A stretch of 64,000 nucleotides of DNA from Pantoea latae (GCF_002077695.1 NZ_MWUE01000004.1:62001-126000), one strand, 5' to 3'; positions 8,412 through 17,160 are shown, counted from the stretch's first letter. The notes: a model not told the origin generated them from the sequence alone. Numbers and translations: made by a program.

Positions 8412-9320
8412 TTAGTCGCGCGGCGCGACAGGCACCGTTTTTTTGCGCCTCAGCTTTAGCTCGCTGACGATAACCCCGCAGACGATCAGCGCGCCGCCGA
8501 GAATAGCGGCCGCCGGCAGCCGCTCGCCGGCGAGTCGCCCGACCACGCCCGCCCAGACCGGCTCGCCCGCGTAGATCACCGTGGCGCGCGTCGGCGAGAC
8601 GCTGCGCTGCGCCCAGTTCATCGTTACCTGAATCAGCGCGCTGGCGGCGCCGAGGCCGAGCGCGCTCAGCAGCAGCGTCGGGCTGAGCGGCGGAATCGAC
8701 TCGCCGTTCGGCATCATCAGGGCAAAGGCGCACAGCGAGGCGACCGCCAGCTGAATCAGCGTCACGCGCCGCACGTCCACCTGACCGGCGAAACGACTAA
8801 TCAGAATGATCTCGGCGGCGATCGCCAGCGTGCTGAGCAGCGTCGCGATTTCTCCCTGATTGAGGCTAATACGGCCATCCTGCGGCCCGGCCACCAGCAT
8901 CAGGCCGAGAAAGGCCAGCAGAATGCCGCACCACGCCATCAGGCCCGGCGGACGACGCAGAAACAGCCACTGCAGCAGCGGCACCACCGGCACATAGAGC
9001 GCGGTAAGAAACGCGGACTGGCTGCTGGAGATGGTCTGCATGCCCCAGGTTTGCAGGCCGTAGCCGCCGGCGATCGACAGGCCGATCAGCGCGCCGGCGA
9101 TCAGCTCCTGCCGTGTGGTGCCCGCCAGCGCGCGGCGAAAAACGCAGGCGAGGATCAGCGCGGCGGTGGCGAAACGCAGGCCGACGAAAAAGAACGGCCC
9201 TGAAACGGCCATCGCGCGATGCACCACCAGAAAGGTGCCGCCCCAGATCATAGTAATCAAAATCAGCACCAGCTCTTCGCGCGATACGCGCAGCGCCAGC
9301 GTGCGGGAAACGTCCGACAT
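8412..9320 (-). CDS. EamA/DMT-superfamily transporter
   Basis: 302-residue inner-membrane protein with ten predicted hydrophobic segments arranged as two EamA repeats (about residues 10-140 and 155-290), the drug/metabolite transporter superfamily layout. Substrate unknown; relatives export amino acids, metabolites or drugs. The open frame begins at 9398, but the ATG at 9320 (MSDVSRTL) has a good AAGGTG upstream and places the first membrane helix correctly, so I use it. It is convergent with rutG and divergent from wrbA. It is not part of the E. coli rut neighbourhood as I remember it. Confidence 0.85.
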   Translation of the reverse strand: MSDVSRTLALRVSREELVLILITMIWGGTFLVVHRAMAVSGPFFFVGLRFATAALILACVFRRALAGTTRQELIAGALIGLSIAGGYGLQTWGMQTISSSQSAFLTALYVPVVPLLQWLFLRRPPGLMAWCGILLAFLGLMLVAGPQDGRISLNQGEIATLLSTLAIAAEIILISRFAGQVDVRRVTLIQLAVASLCAFALMMPNGESIPPLSPTLLLSALGLGAASALIQVTMNWAQRSVSPTRATVIYAGEPVWAGVVGRLAGERLPAAAILGGALIVCGVIVSELKLRRKKTVPVAPRD

Positions 9321-9474
9321 AACACACCTTCCGTGATTCAACGGGCGCCATTGTGCGCAGGTCGCCGCCTGAATGCAATGCAGCAGAAAAAAGCGCAAAT
9401 TTTGCGATCTCGCCGCAGGCCCGGAAAGCTCTTCTATACTTCTGCTTAGGTTTTCACAGGCTGAGGAGAGCGCA

Positions 9475-10074
9475 ATGGCCAGAATTCTGGTGCTTTATTA
9501 CTCAATGTATGGACATATCGAAACCATGGCGAACGCGGTGGCCGAAGGCGCGCGCCGCGTTTCCGGCGTCGAAGTCGACATCCGGCGTGTGCCGGAAACC
9601 ATGGATGCCGAGCGTTTCGCTCAGGTGGGCGGCAAAACCGACCAGACGGCGCCGGAAGCGACGCCGGAGATCCTGCCGCAGTATGACGCCATTCTTATCG
9701 GCACGCCGACGCGCTTCGGCAATATGTCCGGCCAGATGCGCACCTTCTGGGACCGCACCGGCGGCCTGTGGGCCTCTGGCGCGCTGTTTGGCAAGGTTGC
9801 CAGCGTCTTTACCTCCACCGGCACCGGCGGCGGCCAGGAGCTGACCATTACCTCGGTCTGGACCACGCTGGCGCATCACGGCATGGTGATCGTGCCGATT
9901 GGCTACGGCACCAAAGAGCTGTTCGACATCTCGCAGACGCGCGGCGGCACGCCATACGGCGCCACCACGCTGGCGGGAGGCGACGGCTCGCGCCAGCCAA
10001 CAGAAGCCGAACTGAATATCGCCCGCTTTCAGGGCGAGCACGTTGCCGGACTGACGGTAAAACTCAAAGGGTAA
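9475..10074 (+). CDS. wrbA: NAD(P)H:quinone oxidoreductase WrbA
   Basis: Flavodoxin-like, FMN-binding, tetrameric NAD(P)H:quinone oxidoreductase thought to protect against redox-cycling quinones by two-electron reduction. The 199-residue product is near identical in length to E. coli WrbA, with the FMN phosphate loop YYSMYGHIE at residues 8-16 and the TPTRFGNM and STGTGGGQE loops later. The frame is open from 9373, but the ATG at 9475 with GAGGAG upstream is the family start. yccJ follows after a short gap and a strong terminator, giving a two-gene wrbA-yccJ unit as in E. coli. Confidence 0.97.
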   Translation: MARILVLYYSMYGHIETMANAVAEGARRVSGVEVDIRRVPETMDAERFAQVGGKTDQTAPEATPEILPQYDAILIGTPTRFGNMSGQMRTFWDRTGGLWASGALFGKVASVFTSTGTGGGQELTITSVWTTLAHHGMVIVPIGYGTKELFDISQTRGGTPYGATTLAGGDGSRQPTEAELNIARFQGEHVAGLTVKLKG

Positions 10075-10094
10075 GTTTCACTAAGGAGAAAATG

Positions 10095-10325
10095 ATGTCT
10101 AACGATCAAGCGAAAGCACACCACGTGGGCGAATGGGCCACGCTGCGTCACACCTCTCCAGAGATCGCAGAGGCTATTTTCGAAGTGGCGAACTACGACG
10201 AGAAGCTGGCGGAGGAGATCTGGCGTCAGCAGGGCAACGATGAAGTGCTGTTTCGCGCTTTTGACAAAACAGAAGCCGATGTCCTGACCTGGGACGACAC
10301 GCCGGTAGAGCGCAAAAACATCTGA
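10095..10325 (+). CDS. yccJ: YccJ family small protein
   Basis: 76-residue protein of unknown function, co-transcribed with wrbA in enterobacteria and reported among stationary-phase genes. It matches E. coli YccJ (75 aa) through the conserved KAHHVGEWA and [13 protein letters not shown] stretches and the terminal ERKN. Two adjacent ATG codons lie at 10092 and 10095. The AAGGAG at 10083-10088 gives a better spacing (6 bases) to the second, so I use 10095. The stop is immediately followed by a strong intrinsic terminator. Confidence 0.9.
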   Translation: MSNDQAKAHHVGEWATLRHTSPEIAEAIFEVANYDEKLAEEIWRQQGNDEVLFRAFDKTEADVLTWDDTPVERKNI

Positions 10326-10329
10326 TTGC

Positions 10330-10358
10330 GAGGCGGGATTTCCCGCCTCACCTTTTTT
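10330..10358 (+). terminator. Terminator of wrbA-yccJ
   Basis: Eight-bp stem GAGGCGGG/CCCGCCTC (10330-10337 with 10342-10349), ATTT loop, then ACC and six T. It sits directly after the yccJ stop and 18 bases before the aldehyde dehydrogenase ATG, separating the two transcripts. Confidence 0.9.
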
Positions 10359-10376
10359 ACTGACCAAGGAGAATTT

Positions 10377-11750
10377 ATGTCTTCCTATCAGAGCATTAAC
10401 CCCGCCAACAATCAGCTGCTAAAAAGCTGGCCTTCTCACGACGCCGCTGCGGTAGGCCAGGCGCTGGAGACGGCGGATCGCCTGTTCCACTCGTCGTGGA
10501 GCAAAGGTGATATTGAGCCGCGTCTGCAGGTACTGGCGAAGCTGGCGGATTTGATGGAAAGCCGGGTTGACGAGCTGGCCGCCATCGCCAGCAAAGAGAT
10601 GGGTAAGCTGATTGGTCAGAGCCGTGGAGAAGTGAAGATCTGCGCGCAGATCGCACGCTACTACGCCGAGCATGCGGCGGCGATCCTGAAGCCGCAGCCC
10701 TACCCCAGCGATCTGGGCGAGGCCTGGGTTGAGTACCATCCCATCGGCGTGCTGGTGGCCGTCGAGCCGTGGAACTTTCCTTACTACCAGCTGATGCGCG
10801 TGCTGGCGCCTAACCTGGCGCTGGGCAATCCGGTGCTGGCGAAACATGCCAATATCGTGCCGCACTGCGCGGACATCTTCGCGCAGCTGGTGAAAGAAGC
10901 GGGCGCGCCGGAAGGCGCCTGGACCAATCTGTTTATCAGCAGCGACCAGGTCGCCGAGCTGATCGCCGACGATCGCGTGCAGGGCGTCGCCCTGACCGGT
11001 TCGGAGCGCGCCGGCAGCGCGGTGGCGCAGCAGGCAGGCAAATACCTGAAGAAATCGACGCTGGAGCTGGGCGGCAATGATGTGTTCGTGGTGCTGGACG
11101 ACGCCGATATCGACGAGGCGGTGCGTCAGGGGGCGCAGGCGCGCCTCAGCAACTGCGGCCAGGTCTGCACCGCCGCTAAGCGTTTTATTCTGCATGAAAA
11201 GATCGCCAGCGCCTTTATCGACAAATTCAGCGCTGCGCTGAAGGCCGCACGGCTGGGCGATCCGCTGGACGAGCAGACCACGCTCGGCCCGCTCTCCTCT
11301 AAGGATGCGCGCGACCGGCTGGCGAAACAGGTCGATGAGGCGGTGCGCAACGGCGCGACGCTGCTGATCGGCGGCAAGCCGGTCGAGGGCGTCGGCAATT
11401 ACTTCCAGCCGACAATTTTGACCGATATCCGGCCAGACAATCCGGCTTACTATGAAGAGTTCTTCGGACCGGTGGCGCAGGTCTACGTGGTCGGCGACGA
11501 CAACGCCGCCGTCGCGCTGGCGAACGACTCGCACTACGGCCTGGGCGGCTCGGTCTGGACGCGCGACAGCGCGCGCGGTCGTCGTCTCGCCTCGGCGATT
11601 GAAACCGGCATGATGTTTATCAACTCGCAGAGCGATACCGCCGCCGAGCTGCCGTTCGGCGGCGTGAAGCGTTCCGGCTATGGCCGTGAGCTGTCGGATT
11701 TGGGTATTAAAGAGTTCGCTAACCAGAAACTGGTGGTGATTGCGGGCTAA
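10377..11750 (+). CDS. NAD(P)-dependent aldehyde dehydrogenase, succinate-semialdehyde dehydrogenase-like
   Basis: 457-residue ALDH-superfamily enzyme most like the Sad/YneI group of succinate-semialdehyde dehydrogenases. Catalytic elements are intact: PWNF with N133, general base E230 in LELGGND, nucleophile C264 in GQVCTAAKR, and the NAD-binding EEFFGP motif near residue 363-368. The ATG at 10377 follows AAGGAGA; the frame opens earlier at 10326 inside the terminator, so that start is rejected. It stands alone between wrbA-yccJ and agp. One speculative role is oxidation of malonic semialdehyde from the rutE-less Rut pathway, but the sequence alone cannot show that. The substrate assignment stays tentative. 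Confidence 0.88.
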   Translation: MSSYQSINPANNQLLKSWPSHDAAAVGQALETADRLFHSSWSKGDIEPRLQVLAKLADLMESRVDELAAIASKEMGKLIGQSRGEVKICAQIARYYAEHAAAILKPQPYPSDLGEAWVEYHPIGVLVAVEPWNFPYYQLMRVLAPNLALGNPVLAKHANIVPHCADIFAQLVKEAGAPEGAWTNLFISSDQVAELIADDRVQGVALTGSERAGSAVAQQAGKYLKKSTLELGGNDVFVVLDDADIDEAVRQGAQARLSNCGQVCTAAKRFILHEKIASAFIDKFSAALKAARLGDPLDEQTTLGPLSSKDARDRLAKQVDEAVRNGATLLIGGKPVEGVGNYFQPTILTDIRPDNPAYYEEFFGPVAQVYVVGDDNAAVALANDSHYGLGGSVWTRDSARGRRLASAIETGMMFINSQSDTAAELPFGGVKRSGYGRELSDLGIKEFANQKLVVIAG

Positions 11751-11765
11751 CGCGCCCGCGCCATA

Positions 11766-11793
11766 AAAAAACCCCGCCGCGGCGGGGTTTTTC
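11766..11793. terminator. Bidirectional terminator between the aldehyde dehydrogenase and agp
   Basis: A fully palindromic 16-mer CCCCGCCGCGGCGGGG (11772-11787) is flanked by an A run on the left and T run on the right. It can therefore end transcripts arriving from both convergent genes. Confidence 0.88.
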
Positions 11794-11805
11794 ATCTGTT
11801 GCAAA

Positions 11806-13431
11806 TTACTGCGTAACGGTCTGTTTCGCGTCGCTGTTCTGTGCGGATTCCACCGGCTTCTGCGCAGGCGCGTCGGCAGGTTTGTCGGCGTCAGCTTTGT
11901 CCGCTGCCGCTTTATCAGCAGCTGCTTTCTCGGCGGCCGCCTTCTGCGCGGCGGCGCGTTCAACCTTCGCTTTCTCCTCGGCCGCTTTTGCCTTCTCTTC
12001 GGCGGCTTTCGCCTCAGCGGCCTTCTGCGCGGCAGCTTTTTCGGCGGCGGCTTTCTCAGCCGCGGCTTTGTCGGCAGTCGCTTTATCCGCTGCGGCCTTG
12101 TCGGCAGCGGCTTTATCCGCTGACTTCTCGCCTTCGCCGTTGACGGCGTCAGCGGCAACCGGCTGCGCGGCCGGCGCCATCGGCGTGCCCTGCAGCGCGC
12201 CGTTCAGCGCCTGGGTGAACTGCTCCCAGCTGCAGTAGCCGTTGCCGTCCGTCGGGCAGCCTGCCAGCTGCAGCGTCACGCGCTTCGGCGGATTTTTCAG
12301 GCTCAGCACCTCGCCGTCGCGCAGCTGATCGGCGGTCTGGTAGACGTACTCAAGCTTAAGCAGATCTTTGTTATTTTTCGCATCGTGCCAGCGCTCAAAC
12401 ACCAGCTGTCCGCCGATAGGGGTATTTTCCCAGGTCTCCGGCAGCTCATAAGGCTTGACCTGCAGCGCGCTCAGCAGCGAGGCGATATTGGAATCGTGTC
12501 CCACCATCAGGGTGATTTTTGGCGCGTTGGCTTTGTCCTGATCCACCAGCTGACTGCGGATGTAGTCCACCAGCGGCGCGGTGACTTCGCGCGCGACATC
12601 CGGGCTGGTGAACAGCGCGTCCTGATAGCCGTTTTTAATCGCCGACAGCGCTTTCCACTGCTCTGGCGTTTTGATCTGACCCCAGGCGACCTGCTCAAGC
12701 GGGAAGCCTTCATAATATTGCAGCGTAAAGGCGTCCATCAGGGAGTTGCCGACTTTAAGCGGCCCGCTGACGTTCGGCTCTTTGCCATTCTCCGCACTGA
12801 AGGCGTTGTCGCCGCTGGCCAGATCGCACTGCTTTTTGTTGTTGCAGGCGGGCGCAGATTTGTAATCGACGATTTTATCCAGCTGCTGCAGCGCAGGCTT
12901 CAGCGCCAGCTTTTCGTTTTCCGCCGTCATCGCCGCCAGCGCTTTCTTGTTAAAGGCTTCGCTGTCGTCGGTGATCACCGGATTAAACACTGGATCCATG
13001 GTGCCCATGGCATCCTGATGCGTCACGGCGATATCGCAGCCCGGGAAGGCGCCGTTAATAAAGAACTGAGCCGTCGCCACGGTGCGCTGCAGGCTGTTGG
13101 CGTAAACAAAGACATTGCTGCTGTCCGGGCAGCTGCCGTTTTGCACCAGCCCCTGCTGCGCCAGCCACTGACGCGTGTAGTTGCCCATATAGACTTCCAG
13201 CACGCCGCCTTTGGTGGTGAGCTGTCCGCCCGGCACGCTCCACTGCGGCCAGCTTTTCTTCGTCGACTGTTCCAGTACGCTGCCGTTGTCGGCCAGCGGC
13301 GCGCGCAGGTTGTGGCGGCTGAACATCAGTACCTGTTGCAGCTGCATGTCGCCGTCGGCCGCGTGGGCCGTCATGCCGATCGGCAGCGCGGCGAGAACCG
13401 ACAGTGCGCAAAGACTCAGTTTCTTGATCAT
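11806..13431 (-). CDS. agp: Periplasmic glucose-1-phosphatase Agp with Ala/Lys-rich C-terminal tail
   Basis: Histidine-acid-phosphatase family enzyme that releases glucose from glucose-1-phosphate in the periplasm. A Sec signal peptide ([12 protein letters not shown]..., cleavage near AHA at 22-24) precedes the mature protein. The RHNLR active-site motif is at residues 39-43 and the catalytic HD at 312-313; the body to residue about 413 aligns with full-length E. coli Agp (413 aa). It then continues for some 128 extra residues. The stretch 436-516 is built of [15 protein letters not shown] repeats, reminiscent of the TolA helical domain, followed by a polar end. Catalysis should be normal; the tail is unexplained. 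It is convergent with the aldehyde dehydrogenase. Confidence 0.93.
   Translation of the reverse strand: MIKKLSLCALSVLAALPIGMTAHAADGDMQLQQVLMFSRHNLRAPLADNGSVLEQSTKKSWPQWSVPGGQLTTKGGVLEVYMGNYTRQWLAQQGLVQNGSCPDSSNVFVYANSLQRTVATAQFFINGAFPGCDIAVTHQDAMGTMDPVFNPVITDDSEAFNKKALAAMTAENEKLALKPALQQLDKIVDYKSAPACNNKKQCDLASGDNAFSAENGKEPNVSGPLKVGNSLMDAFTLQYYEGFPLEQVAWGQIKTPEQWKALSAIKNGYQDALFTSPDVAREVTAPLVDYIRSQLVDQDKANAPKITLMVGHDSNIASLLSALQVKPYELPETWENTPIGGQLVFERWHDAKNNKDLLKLEYVYQTADQLRDGEVLSLKNPPKRVTLQLAGCPTDGNGYCSWEQFTQALNGALQGTPMAPAAQPVAADAVNGEGEKSADKAAADKAAADKATADKAAAEKAAAEKAAAQKAAEAKAAEEKAKAAEEKAKVERAAAQKAAAEKAAADKAAADKADADKPADAPAQKPVESAQNSDAKQTVTQ
11884..12126 (-). repeat. Low-complexity repeat encoding the Agp tail
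   Basis: About 240 bases of degenerate tandem units encoding A, K, E and D in KAAADK/KAAAEK heptad-like strings (Agp residues 436-516). The DNA repeats are imperfect, which suggests an old expansion and not a recent one. Composition and periodicity predict a long single alpha helix. Confidence 0.8.
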
Positions 13432-13632
13432 TGTGCCTATTCCATTTATTCAGTAGAGAAACACTCTGGCTATCAACCGATTAGCTCTGCAGAGCATAGT
13501 GACCCACAGTGTAACCCAAGCTGGCGGCGAAAAGCGCCCGCTGATTGCAAAAACCCTGTGTGGACTATAGCAAAGTTAGCGGAAAGCGAGCTGACGAGGA
13601 GAAGAGTCGGAAAGCAGGAGGCCGGAAAAGCA

Positions 13633-13659
13633 ACAGGCCAGCACATTGTGCTGGCCTGT
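13633..13659 (-). terminator. Terminator of the tRNA-Ser pair
   Basis: A 13-bp perfect inverted repeat (13633-13645 with 13647-13659) lies just downstream of the tRNA genes on the minus strand. It is followed in that direction by TTGCTTTTCC, a moderate U tract. Confidence 0.8.
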
Positions 13660-13665
13660 CTGATG

Positions 13666-13753
13666 TGGCGGAGGAAGAGAGATTCGAACTCTCGGATGGT
13701 TTCCCATCGGCGGTTTTCAAGACCGCTGCCTTAAGCCGCTCGGCCATCCCTCC
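13666..13753 (-). tRNA. serT: tRNA-Ser(UGA), distal copy
   Basis: 88-nt serine tRNA with encoded CCA, read on the minus strand. It shows the D-loop GGCCGAGCGGCTTAAGG, an anticodon loop CTTGAAA giving anticodon TGA, the long class II variable arm, and the T loop TTCGAATC. The acceptor stem GGAGGGA pairs with UUCCUCC, with an A7:U66 pair. It is the second gene of a tandem pair. E. coli serT sits next to yccA in the same way. Confidence 0.96.
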
Positions 13754-13820
13754 GGGGTAATGCTTTTCACACGGGCAAAACGTCGCTGCCGTATTGCCTG
13801 TTCCTGACTGAGCAGGAAAG

Positions 13821-13908
13821 TGGCGGAGGAGGAGAGATTCGAACTCTCGGATGGTTTCCCATCGGCGGTTTTCAAGACCGCTGCCTTAAGCCGCTCGGCC
13901 ACCCCTCC
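13821..13908 (-). tRNA. serT: tRNA-Ser(UGA), promoter-proximal copy
   Basis: Second 88-nt tRNA-Ser with anticodon TGA and encoded CCA. It differs from the copy at 13666-13753 at only two bases, 13902 and 13831 (tRNA positions 7 and 66), where A7:U66 is replaced by G7:C66, so pairing is kept. A consensus promoter lies just upstream on the minus strand. The two copies are separated by 67 bases and are probably processed from one transcript. Confidence 0.96.
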
Positions 13909-13920
13909 GCAATGAGGCGC

Positions 13921-13949
13921 ACTATAAACATCCCCCCGAAGGATGTAAA
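13921..13949 (-). promoter_or_regulatory. Sigma-70 promoter of the tRNA-Ser pair
   Basis: On the minus strand TTTACA (13944-13949) and TATAGT (13921-13926) are separated by 17 bases. The downstream discriminator is GC-rich (GCGCC), as in stringently controlled stable-RNA promoters. The start would be near 13914, a few bases before the first tRNA. Confidence 0.75.
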
Positions 13950-14132
13950 CCCCGTACCAATTCATTCGCCTGAAAAACAGCCAAAACGGCGTTATTCGTT
14001 GGCAAAATCGCCATTCCGCTCAGAGAAACAGCGATTTATCGCGTAAAGAAGGGTAAAACGCCTTTCCCGTTTTGCGGCCGCTGCGTATTCTCAGCGCAAA
14101 CCTCGTGTCGTGTTCTGATAAAGGAGCGCATT

Positions 14133-14789
14133 ATGGAAAGAATTATTAGCTCGTCCTCCCGGACATCCCTGCTCAGCACCCATAAGGTGCTGCGCAACAC
14201 CTATTTCCTGCTCGGCATGACGCTGGCGTTTTCCGCCGTCACCGCCACCGCCAGCACCGTACTGGGCCTGCCAGGTCCCGGCCTGATCCTGATGCTGGTC
14301 GGCTTTTACGGTCTGATGTTTCTGACGCACAAGCTGGCTGACAGCCCAATGGGCATTCTGGCCGCCTTCGCCTTTACCGGCTTCCTTGGCTACTGCCTGG
14401 GTCCGATCCTCAGCTCGTTTTTAGCCGCCGGCATGGGCGACGTCATCGCGCTGGCGTTAGGCGGCACCGCGCTGGTGTTCTTCTGCTGTTCGGCCTATGT
14501 GCTGACCACGCGCCGCGATATGTCGTTCCTCGGCGGCATGATGATGGCGGGCTTTGTGGTGCTGCTGGTGGCGGTTATCGCCAATCTGTTTCTGCAGCTG
14601 CCTGCGCTGCACCTGGCGATTAGCGCGCTGTTTATTCTGTTCTCCGCTGGCGCGATCCTGTGGGAAACCAGCAATATTATTCACGGCGGCGAGACCAACT
14701 ATATTCGCGCCACCGTCAGCCTCTACGTTTCGCTCTACAATATCTTTATCAGCCTGCTGAGCATTCTGGGCTTCGCGCGCAACGACTGA
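14133..14789 (+). CDS. yccA: YccA, Bax-inhibitor-1 family modulator of FtsH
   Basis: 218-residue inner-membrane protein with seven predicted membrane helices, of the BI-1/TMBIM family. In E. coli YccA is a substrate and inhibitor of the FtsH protease and can protect SecY from degradation. The whole sequence follows E. coli YccA, including the N-terminal cytosolic [20 protein letters not shown] and the C-terminal FARND. An AAGGAG stands before the ATG at 14133. A clear intrinsic terminator follows, so it is monocistronic, as in its relatives next to serT. Confidence 0.95.
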   Translation: MERIISSSSRTSLLSTHKVLRNTYFLLGMTLAFSAVTATASTVLGLPGPGLILMLVGFYGLMFLTHKLADSPMGILAAFAFTGFLGYCLGPILSSFLAAGMGDVIALALGGTALVFFCCSAYVLTTRRDMSFLGGMMMAGFVVLLVAVIANLFLQLPALHLAISALFILFSAGAILWETSNIIHGGETNYIRATVSLYVSLYNIFISLLSILGFARND

Positions 14790-14819
14790 CCCTCATTGAC
14801 GCTGGCTCGCCTCCCCTGA

Positions 14820-14846
14820 CCCCGCTTCGGCGGGGTTTTGCTTTTT
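14820..14846 (+). terminator. Terminator of yccA
   Basis: CCCCGC/GCGGGG stem with a UUCG tetraloop (14820-14835), followed by TTTTGCTTTTT. It lies between yccA and tusE. Confidence 0.9.
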
Positions 14847-14898
14847 CTGACGGCGCAATTTGCTAGAATGCCGCCGTATCGGGCAGTAAGGAGCAAAC

Positions 14899-15225
14899 GT
14901 GGAATTCAACGGTAAACACATTGAGGTCGATGGCGAAGGCTATCTGAAAAACCGCGACGACTGGAGCGAAGCGCTGGCTGAGGCGATCGCCCGGCTGGAG
15001 GGCATTACGCTGAGCGACGCCCACTGGGAAGTGGTGCGTTTCGTGCGCGCGTTCTATCTGGAGTACAACACCTCACCCGCTATCCGCATGCTGGTAAAAG
15101 CGATGGGGCAAAAATATGGCGAAGAGAAAGGCAACAGCCGCTATCTGTTCCGCCTTTTCCCGGATGGCCCGGCGAAGCAGGCGACGAAAATCGCTGGTTT
15201 GCCGAAACCGGCGAAGTGTCTCTGA
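14899..15225 (+). CDS. tusE: Sulfurtransferase TusE (DsrC family)
   Basis: 108-residue sulfur carrier that accepts persulfide from the TusBCD complex and passes it to MnmA for 2-thiolation of wobble uridine in tRNA. The conserved penultimate cysteine is present (KPAKCL, C107), as is the [12 protein letters not shown] stretch typical of DsrC/TusE. The start is GTG at 14899, preceded by AAGGAG with good spacing. Its stop codon touches the stop of the convergent acyP gene at 15226 with no intervening base. Confidence 0.95.
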   Translation: MEFNGKHIEVDGEGYLKNRDDWSEALAEAIARLEGITLSDAHWEVVRFVRAFYLEYNTSPAIRMLVKAMGQKYGEEKGNSRYLFRLFPDGPAKQATKIAGLPKPAKCL

Positions 15226-15504
15226 TCAGCCGGTCGTAAAGCGGCGCGGCGGCTCTGCCGGCTGATGCGGCTCGGTGAATACCTTATCGACCCGCGCGCT
15301 GCGTGGCCCGCCCGCTTTCAGCCAGGCGATGAGCGCCTCGACCTTTTCCGGCTCGCCCCACGCCAGCACCTCGACGCTGCCGTCGTCCAGATTACGCGCG
15401 TAACCCAGCACGCCAAGCTGCGACGCCTGCTGCTGGGTGCTGTAGCGAAATCCCACGCCCTGCACCTTGCCGTGTACCCAGATTTTAAAACCGGCTGCTG
15501 TCAT
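15226..15504 (-). CDS. yccX: Acylphosphatase (YccX)
   Basis: 92-residue acylphosphatase that hydrolyses carboxyl-phosphate bonds of small acylphosphates. The signature [13 protein letters not shown] at residues 12-24 contains the phosphate-binding Arg of the family. The catalytic Asn falls in [12 protein letters not shown] near residue 38, as expected. It is divergent from rlmI and convergent with tusE, as in E. coli. Confidence 0.95.
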   Translation of the reverse strand: MTAAGFKIWVHGKVQGVGFRYSTQQQASQLGVLGYARNLDDGSVEVLAWGEPEKVEALIAWLKAGGPRSARVDKVFTEPHQPAEPPRRFTTG

Positions 15505-15589
15505 CTCTCTCTCCTGCCGCTGCGCGTTGCATTTTCCCGCTTTCCGCCCGACAATGGCGCCTCATTTTTTCAGGTAAGCATAGCAAACT

Positions 15590-16780
15590 ATGACCGTTCG
15601 ATTGATTCTCGCTAAGGGACGTGAAAAATCCCTGTTCCGCCGCCATCCGTGGGTGTTTTCCGGTGCCGTCGCGCGCCTCGAAGGTAAAGCGCAACTGGGT
15701 GAAACCGTTGACGTCTGTGACCATAATGGCAAATTTCTCGCGCGCGCGGCGTATTCGCCGCAGTCGCAAATTCGCGCCCGCGTCTGGAGCTGGCAGCAGG
15801 ATGAATCGATCGATATCGCCTTCTTCGAACGCCGTTTCGAACAGGCGCGGCAGTGGCGCGACTGGCTGGCGCAGAAAGACGGTCTCGACAGCTATCGCCT
15901 GATCGCCGGCGAGTCGGACGGCCTGCCTGGCGTCACCATCGATCGCTTCGGCAACTTTCTGGTGCTGCAACTGCTCTCCGCCGGCGCAGAGTATCAGCGC
16001 CCCGCTATTCTCTCCGCGCTGCAGCACTGCTTTCCGCACTGCGCGATCTACGATCGTTCCGACGTCGCGGTGCGTAAAAAAGAGGGGCTGGAGCTGACGC
16101 AGGGCCCGGTTACCGGCGAAATCCCGCCGCCGCTGCTGCCGATTACCGAACACGGCATGAAGCTGCTGGTCGATATCCAGGGCGGCCATAAAACCGGCTA
16201 CTACCTCGATCAGCGCGACAGCCGTCTGGCGACGCGTCGCTATGCGCAGGACGCCCGCGTGCTTAACTGCTTCTCCTACACCGGCGGCTTTGCCGTCTCG
16301 GCCCTGATGGGCGGCTGTCGCGAAGTGATCAGCGTGGACACCTCGCAGGAGGCGCTGGACGTGGCGCGCCAGAACGTCGAACTTAATCAGCTGGACGTGT
16401 CGCGCGCCCAGTTTGTGCGCGACGACGTCTTTAAGCTGCTGCGCCGCTACCGCGACGCCGGCGAAAAATTCGATCTGATCGTGATGGATCCGCCGAAGTT
16501 CGTGGAAAACAAAAACCAGCTGGCGGGCGCCTGCCGCGGCTATAAAGATATCAATATGCTGGCGATGCAGCTGCTGAACCCGGGCGGCATTCTGATGACC
16601 TTCTCCTGCTCTGGCCTGATGGCGACCGAGCTGTTTCAGAAAATCGTCGCCGACGCCGCGCTGGATGCGGGTCGCGAAGCGCAGTTTATCGAGCAGTTCC
16701 GCCAGGCGGCCGATCACCCGGTGATCGCCAGCTATCCTGAAGGTCTTTATCTTAAAGGTTTTGCATGTCGTGTGGTGTGA
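15590..16780 (+). CDS. rlmI: 23S rRNA m5C1962 methyltransferase RlmI
   Basis: SAM-dependent methyltransferase that makes 5-methylcytosine at position 1962 of 23S rRNA. It is 396 residues, the same length as E. coli RlmI (YccW). An N-terminal PUA domain (to about residue 75) is followed by the Rossmann-fold domain: FSYTGGF at 228-234 for SAM binding, MDPPKF at 299-304, and the catalytic cysteine in TFSCSG (C340). The ATG at 15590 begins the family motif [15 protein letters not shown]. Downstream lies a hairpin followed by T residues that also overlaps the hspQ heat-shock promoter. Confidence 0.96.
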   Translation: MTVRLILAKGREKSLFRRHPWVFSGAVARLEGKAQLGETVDVCDHNGKFLARAAYSPQSQIRARVWSWQQDESIDIAFFERRFEQARQWRDWLAQKDGLDSYRLIAGESDGLPGVTIDRFGNFLVLQLLSAGAEYQRPAILSALQHCFPHCAIYDRSDVAVRKKEGLELTQGPVTGEIPPPLLPITEHGMKLLVDIQGGHKTGYYLDQRDSRLATRRYAQDARVLNCFSYTGGFAVSALMGGCREVISVDTSQEALDVARQNVELNQLDVSRAQFVRDDVFKLLRRYRDAGEKFDLIVMDPPKFVENKNQLAGACRGYKDINMLAMQLLNPGGILMTFSCSGLMATELFQKIVADAALDAGREAQFIEQFRQAADHPVIASYPEGLYLKGFACRVV

Positions 16781-16808
16781 CTTGAAAAAGCGCCTTCTGA
16801 CGCCATAT
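16781..16808 (+). promoter_or_regulatory. Sigma-32 heat-shock promoter of hspQ
   Basis: CTTGAAA at 16781-16787 and CGCCATAT at 16801-16808 are separated by 13 bases. They match the sigma-32 consensus CTTGAAA-N11..16-CCCCATNT with one mismatch. Transcription would start near 16815, about 25 bases before hspQ, whose E. coli homologue is a heat-shock gene. Confidence 0.8.
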
Positions 16809-16828
16809 TGATCAGGAGGCAGTTTTTT
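16792..16828 (+). terminator. Putative rlmI terminator overlapping the hspQ promoter
   Basis: GCCTTCTGA (16792-16800) pairs with TCAGGAGGC (16812-16820), one G:U pair, followed by AG and six T. It has the form of an intrinsic terminator, and its left arm and loop contain the spacer and -10 element of the heat-shock promoter. Confidence 0.6.
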
Positions 16829-16839
16829 CGGAGGTCACT

Positions 16840-17157
16840 ATGATTGCCACTAAATTTGGTATTGGTCAGCAGGTCCGGCACCGCCTGTCAGGCGTGCTGG
16901 GCGTTATTGTCGACGTCGATCCGGAGTATTCGCTGGATACGCCGAAGCTGGACGAGGTTGGCGCGGCGGAAACGCTGCGCAGCGCGCCCTGGTATCACGT
17001 GGTGATGGAAGATGAAGAAGGCGATCAGGTGCACACCTATATCGCCGAGATCCAGCTTTCCGGCGAAACCAGCGCCGAACATCCGGAGCAGCCGGAAATG
17101 GATGAGCTGGCCGCGTCCATTCGCCAGCAGCTGCAGGCGCCGCGCCTGCGCCACTAA
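16840..17157 (+). CDS. hspQ: Heat-shock protein HspQ
   Basis: 105-residue small heat-shock protein (formerly YccV). In E. coli it binds hemimethylated DNA, stimulates degradation of mutant DnaA, and acts as a specificity enhancer of the Lon protease. The product begins [16 protein letters not shown] and keeps the conserved [11 protein letters not shown] and YIAEIQL blocks. A GGAGG lies just before the ATG, directly after the T tract of the preceding hairpin. Expression should be heat-induced given the sigma-32 promoter next to it. Confidence 0.95.
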   Translation: MIATKFGIGQQVRHRLSGVLGVIVDVDPEYSLDTPKLDEVGAAETLRSAPWYHVVMEDEEGDQVHTYIAEIQLSGETSAEHPEQPEMDELAASIRQQLQAPRLRH

Positions 17158-17160
17158 TCG

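Noticed and set aside
9615..10041. Additional frames overlapping wrbA on both strands
   Set aside because: Shadows of wrbA; only the wrbA frame has family similarity and a ribosome-binding site.
13565..13965. Short minus-strand frames starting MAERLKAAVLKTADGKPSE and similar
   Set aside because: They translate the tRNA-Ser genes themselves; a well-known spurious protein family.
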